Shown here: piece by piece, positions 6,296 through 9,559 of the stretch
How the letters are laid out: the number at the start of each line of letters is the position of its first letter
Numbering within the stretch: position 1 is the stretch's first letter
Assembly (NCBI GenBank): GCA_027457205.1
Contig: DAIDTM010000388.1
Coordinates: 1 to 9,559, forward strand
DNA length: 9,559 nt
Direction of reading: 5' to 3'
Origin: Anaerolineae bacterium
GTDB taxonomy: Bacteria; Chloroflexota; Anaerolineae; UBA4142
The notes under the pieces: model-generated
Database searches by the model: none
What the model was told of the DNA's origin: nothing
The model's input: the letters and a program-made list of their open reading frames with translations, nothing else
Position numbers and translations under genes: made by a program

Positions 6296-8796
6296 TGTTG
6301 GCTGGAATCAAGCAGCTTTTCCGGGGAATTCGATTGGAACCCATATCGCTTTCCTTTGAAATGGACATGGATGATTCTGGGAAACACGTAGTAAGGGTTT
6401 ACAGGCAGACCGGAGATACACGCCGGGTAGTCGATGACATTCAAAGTCTTTGGGCATACGGTTATCGCGAACAGGCAGAAGATGGGCATGTAAGTCGCTC
6501 AATAAGGGGCGAAGATAGACAAGTATTGTATTCGCTTAGGAGTCTGAACCCCACCGTCAGAGAAGACGGGGCGTTGGTCTTTGATATTACGCCGCCCGTC
6601 CTTCGCTATTTACGTGGCAAACGTGTGACGGAAAGCAACAATTCACTGCAATTGCGAGTAAGCGAGAAGCCAGCGCGCCCTGCAGCCAGAATTGATTTCA
6701 ACCCAGTTACAGGCCTTGAAGTAGAAACAGGTTATGCGGTTGAAGATGCCACCGAAATCATTCCTGCAGGACAAATAGAGAAAACCGTAGATGGCGGATA
6801 TATTCGGGTAGGCAATACATTTGCACCTCTGCCGAAAGACATCAGCGCAAAAGCTCAGCTCCTGTTAGAGAAGCCAACGCATCGTGTCGCTGTTGACGAT
6901 ATCCCCGAGTTTTTCCAACGGGATTTGGTGATCATAAAAAAAGAATTCAACGCAGTGCTAACAGATTTGGCGCAACAGATTCGGGTGATCACCGATCCTT
7001 TGGCACTCGTGGTCCGAGTGAATGATAACCAACAAGGCTGGCTAGATTTTCAAATAGAGTACGATGCATCAGGGTTAAGTGTACCACACGCGGTGTTACT
7101 AAAAAGTGCAAATCAAGACTACCATCGGCTTGATCCAAGAACCTGGATTGCAATTGACCCCAAAGTGGTTGCCAAGACACAGAAAAAGATCGAGGAACTC
7201 AATGCGATTCCTACTGTGGACGGCTATCGACTACCCGTATCACAATACGCCTCACTTGAAGAGTTTATCAAGGATATCGGCGGTCGTTCTGAAGTGAGTG
7301 TTGCCTATCGTGAATTTCTTGCGCGCCTTACGGGTTTTGAAGCAAGTGATACCTACAGATTGCCCGATCCTATTGAAAGACATCTGGAAGTTGAGAAAAT
7401 CAACCTCCGTCCCTATCAGCGGTCTGGAATCCACTGGTTGCAGTGGCTTTACTCCAACCATCTTCACGGTGTGCTCGCAGACGATATGGGGCTGGGCAAA
7501 ACCATCGAAATGCTCTGTGCAATGAGATTGGCATATGAGGAATCGAAGGTTGACCAACATAGCTTGGTTGTCGCCCCGAAATCAGTTCTACCACATTGGG
7601 AACGTGAGATTCACCGCTGCTTTCCCGATATCGGGAGATACGGGTACCACGGTCCAAACAGGCAATCATCCCTCTTGAGGTCTAACCAACCAATCATATT
7701 CATAACGACCTATGCCACTTTGTCCAGCGACATAGATCTTCTGGTTGAGATTCCATTTTTCTATTTGATTCTGGATGAGGCAACCCAAATCAAGAATCCC
7801 AGTGCACACCGAACTCAGGCAGTCAAGGCGCTGAACGCAGCCCATCGCGTGGCGTTGAGTGGAACCCCGGTTGAGAATCGTCCCGCGGAATTGTGGTCGT
7901 TGTTTGATTTTTTGATGCGAGGGCATTTGGGAAGATACGGGACCTTCGCCGGTTTGTTTGAGAATTCAATTATGCAGGGAGACCGACACGCTTCCGAAAA
8001 ACTTGGTCATCGAATACACCCCTTTTTGCTGCGGCGCAAGAAAGAGGATGTCGCCAAAGACTTGCCAGAAAAGATCGAGATTAAAGAGTGGTGCGATCTA
8101 ACGCAAGAGCAAAGACAACTATATGGTAGTTTGCAAGATGAAGCCAAACGAATTCGCGAATCACTTGAGCGCGGTGAGAACATAAACTATGCCACCAATA
8201 TCCTGCCGGTTCTCACCAAGCTCAAACAAATCTGCGATCATCCCGCATTGGTTACAAAACAACCTCAACCACTCGGTGGACGCTCCGAGAAATTTGACTG
8301 GATTATCGAAAAAGTGGTTGAGATCAATCAGAAGACAGAGCAAGTACTTGTGTTCAGCCATTTTCTCGAAATGCTCAATCTTCTGGAAGCGGCATTACGG
8401 GAAAGGGGAATTGCGTACATCCGCATTGATGGCAGTACTGACAATCGCCAAATCCTAATTGACAGCTTCAATCAACAAAGAATCCCAGTAGCACTTCTGA
8501 GCCTCCAAGCGGCTGGTCACGGCATCAATTTGACAGCAGCTAACCATGTGATTCATGCTGATCGCTGGTGGAATCCAGCCATCGAGGATCAAGCCACAGA
8601 CCGAGTGCATCGTATTGGTCAAGAGCGAACAGTTTACGTCTATCGAATTCTCACAGAAGGGACTCTTGAAGAGCGTATAGATAAGTTACTTGAGGAAAAA
8701 CGGGAGATTGCTAATCAGATTATCAGTTCGGCAGGCGAAGCGGGAGGGAGGTGGACTAAAGAAGAAATAATGGAACTTTTGCGTCCTCTGGACTAA
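6292..8796 (+). CDS. SNF2/HepA-family DNA-dependent ATPase (helicase superfamily 2)
   Basis: The 834-aa protein has both RecA-like lobes. Lobe 1 begins at NLRPYQRSGIHWLQW (about residue 376). It carries Walker A DDMGLGKT (397-404), VVAPKSVLPHWE (motif Ia region), motif II DEAT (495-498; DEAH or DEAQ is more usual) and motif III SGTPVENRPAELWSLFDFL (from 523). Lobe 2 has VLVFSHF, LQAAGHGINLTAANHVIHAD and motif VI QATDRVHRIGQ (from 767). SNF2 proteins translocate on duplex DNA and remodel DNA-protein complexes rather than unwind DNA. Residues 1 to about 370 are not a recognised domain; only the part just before lobe 1 (GWLDFQIEYD) resembles the pre-helicase region of bacterial SNF2 proteins. 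No nuclease or methylase motif was seen. It overlaps the HhH gene by four bases. Both have lower GC than the flanks (hand count 23/60 at 7021-7080), which suggests horizontal acquisition. Confidence 0.93.
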   Translation: MMLAGIKQLFRGIRLEPISLSFEMDMDDSGKHVVRVYRQTGDTRRVVDDIQSLWAYGYREQAEDGHVSRSIRGEDRQVLYSLRSLNPTVREDGALVFDITPPVLRYLRGKRVTESNNSLQLRVSEKPARPAARIDFNPVTGLEVETGYAVEDATEIIPAGQIEKTVDGGYIRVGNTFAPLPKDISAKAQLLLEKPTHRVAVDDIPEFFQRDLVIIKKEFNAVLTDLAQQIRVITDPLALVVRVNDNQQGWLDFQIEYDASGLSVPHAVLLKSANQDYHRLDPRTWIAIDPKVVAKTQKKIEELNAIPTVDGYRLPVSQYASLEEFIKDIGGRSEVSVAYREFLARLTGFEASDTYRLPDPIERHLEVEKINLRPYQRSGIHWLQWLYSNHLHGVLADDMGLGKTIEMLCAMRLAYEESKVDQHSLVVAPKSVLPHWEREIHRCFPDIGRYGYHGPNRQSSLLRSNQPIIFITTYATLSSDIDLLVEIPFFYLILDEATQIKNPSAHRTQAVKALNAAHRVALSGTPVENRPAELWSLFDFLMRGHLGRYGTFAGLFENSIMQGDRHASEKLGHRIHPFLLRRKKEDVAKDLPEKIEIKEWCDLTQEQRQLYGSLQDEAKRIRESLERGENINYATNILPVLTKLKQICDHPALVTKQPQPLGGRSEKFDWIIEKVVEINQKTEQVLVFSHFLEMLNLLEAALRERGIAYIRIDGSTDNRQILIDSFNQQRIPVALLSLQAAGHGINLTAANHVIHADRWWNPAIEDQATDRVHRIGQERTVYVYRILTEGTLEERIDKLLEEKREIANQIISSAGEAGGRWTKEEIMELLRPLD

Positions 8797-8916
8797 AGTG
8801 TTGCCTAAACGAGGATACCAAGAGAGGCACTCTCAGCATCTTTTTGCACATGCTTCTTTGACTTGTGTTCCAATACGCGATAAATTGTATGCGTGATGCG
8901 GCTCTCCAAAGCATGA
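8797..8916 (+). other. Intergenic region after the SNF2 gene with possible promoter and weak hairpin
   Basis: GAGAG-GCA-CTCTC (8822-8834) is a small perfect hairpin followed six bases later by five Ts (8841-8845), a weak terminator candidate for the SNF2 gene. TTGACT (8858-8863) and TAAATT (8881-8886), separated by 17 bases, resemble a sigma-70-type promoter, directed toward the terminator at 8917. No coding sequence is supported here. Confidence 0.35.
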
Positions 8917-8956
8917 AAACGGCTCACTGTCCGGCGCATGTGAGCCGTTTCGTTTT
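8917..8956. terminator. Bidirectional intrinsic terminator between convergent genes
   Basis: AAACGGCTCAC (8917-8927) and GTGAGCCGTTT (8940-8950) form a perfect 11-bp stem with a 12-base loop. The plus strand continues CGTTTT, giving a T-rich tail; on the minus strand the A run before the left arm reads as TTTT. It can therefore serve both the SNF2 gene (+) and the Mg2+ ATPase gene (-), which converge here. Confidence 0.8.
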
Positions 8957-8983
8957 ACTCAAGTCCAGAGAGAAATCAGTGCG

Positions 8984-9559
8984 TTACAGCATCAGCCGCT
9001 TCATCAAAATCCCCTTGACCCACTGGACGAGCAGAAGATATATCGCCGTCGCGGCGGCAAGGAAGACAAAATATCCGAGCGGCAGCGCGGTGAACCCCAG
9101 CATACCCGCCACTGGCGAGAACGGCAGCGCGATGCCAACCAGCACAATGAGCACCGTGGTGATCGCCAGTGGACGACTGGGGCGACTGCGCAACGGGTTG
9201 CCAAACGTGCGAATGACGAAGAGCACCAGCGTCTGCGTCGCCAGCGACTCGACAAACCAGCCGGTGTGGAAGAGCGCTTCCGATGCGTTGAAGAAATTCA
9301 GCATCACAAAGAAGGTCAGGAAATCGAAAATCGAGCTGATCGGACCGATAACGACCATATAGTCGCGGATGAAGGAAATGTTCCACTTGCGCGGTTTGCG
9401 AATGAACGTCTCGTCGACATTGTCGGTGGGAATCGTGATCTGCGAGAAATCGTATAGAAAATTGTTGAGCAGAATTTGCGTCGGCAGCATCGGCAGGAAC
9501 GGCAGAATTAGCGATGCGCCCGCCATGCTGAACATATTTCCAAAGTTGGAGCTTGTGCC
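8984..9559 (-). CDS. mgtA: Mg2+-importing P-type ATPase (MgtA/MgtB, type IIIB), C-terminal part
   Basis: This is the last 191 residues; the gene runs off the right edge of the window, so the actuator, nucleotide-binding and phosphorylation (DKTGT) domains are not visible. The fragment starts GTSSNFGNMFSMAGAS, the conserved start of helix M5 in MgtA-type pumps. LPFLPMLPTQILLNNFLYDFSQ (M6, nearly adjoining it) and TIPTDNVDETFI follow. IGPISSIFDFLTFFVM (M7), WFVESLATQTLVLFVIRTF (M8), ITTVLIVLVGIALPFSP (M9) and YFVFLAAATAIYLLLVQWVKG (M10) complete the membrane part. The family imports Mg2+ using ATP (EC 7.2.2.14), usually under low magnesium. The TAA stop lies about 30 bases from the shared terminator. 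GC content is high again (hand count 38/60 at 9181-9240), like the genes left of 5420, so it is probably resident chromosome. Confidence 0.93.
   Translation of the reverse strand, partial: GTSSNFGNMFSMAGASLILPFLPMLPTQILLNNFLYDFSQITIPTDNVDETFIRKPRKWNISFIRDYMVVIGPISSIFDFLTFFVMLNFFNASEALFHTGWFVESLATQTLVLFVIRTFGNPLRSRPSRPLAITTVLIVLVGIALPFSPVAGMLGFTALPLGYFVFLAAATAIYLLLVQWVKGILMKRLML

Noticed and set aside
6292..8796. Assignment to Zorya (ZorD) or DISARM (DrmD)
   Set aside because: None of the partner genes of those systems is in the window, and the neighbour is an HhH coiled-coil protein instead.
8865..9362. Plus-strand open frame across the end of mgtA
   Set aside because: It is opposite the clear MgtA membrane helices and includes the terminator hairpin; it is a shadow.
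1..9559. CRISPR arrays, tRNA genes, insertion sequences, integrase or attachment sites
   Set aside because: No regularly spaced repeats, cloverleaf sequences, transposase frames or flanking direct repeats were seen; the only tandem repeats are those listed.

Overview
The window looks like a bacterial chromosome segment, most likely from a Chloroflexota (Anaerolineae-like) genome. That placement is an inference. It rests on a GC-rich background, Thr/Pro-rich linkers in exported proteins, a TolB-type propeller protein, a lipoprotein solute-binding protein and a GH36 alpha-galactosidase. No rRNA, tRNA or marker gene confirms it.

Layout: (1) 3-1172 (+), the 3' part of an exported protein with a Thr/Pro linker and a six-blade WSPDG (PD40/TolB-like) propeller, followed by a hairpin. 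(2) 1295-2968 (+), an oligopeptide-type (SBP_bac_5) ABC-transporter lipoprotein. (3) 3041-5419 (+), a GH36 alpha-galactosidase broken by a single in-frame TAA at 3695-3697; both halves are in one frame and the conserved sequence continues straight across the stop. A 51-nt inverted repeat lies between genes 2 and 3. A related GACGGA/TCCGTC repeat with nearly four copies of a heptamer lies inside gene 3, just upstream of the nonsense codon. (4) 5486-8796 (+), two overlapping genes of clearly lower GC than their surroundings: a membrane-anchored coiled-coil protein with tandem helix-hairpin-helix motifs, and an 834-aa SNF2/HepA-type ATPase. (5) 8797-8983, an intergenic stretch with a bidirectional hairpin terminator. 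(6) 8984-9559 (-), the C-terminal membrane part of an MgtA-type Mg2+ P-type ATPase, GC-rich again and cut by the window edge.

Functional reading: the solute-binding lipoprotein and alpha-galactosidase could belong to a sugar or oligomer scavenging locus, but no permease or ATPase is present and the galactosidase is probably decaying. The HhH/SNF2 pair is translationally coupled, differs in composition, and sits as a self-contained insert between resident genes. It is the best candidate for an undescribed two-component DNA-processing or defence system, although the sequence alone does not show a defence role. No CRISPR array, tRNA, integrase, transposase or phage gene was seen.
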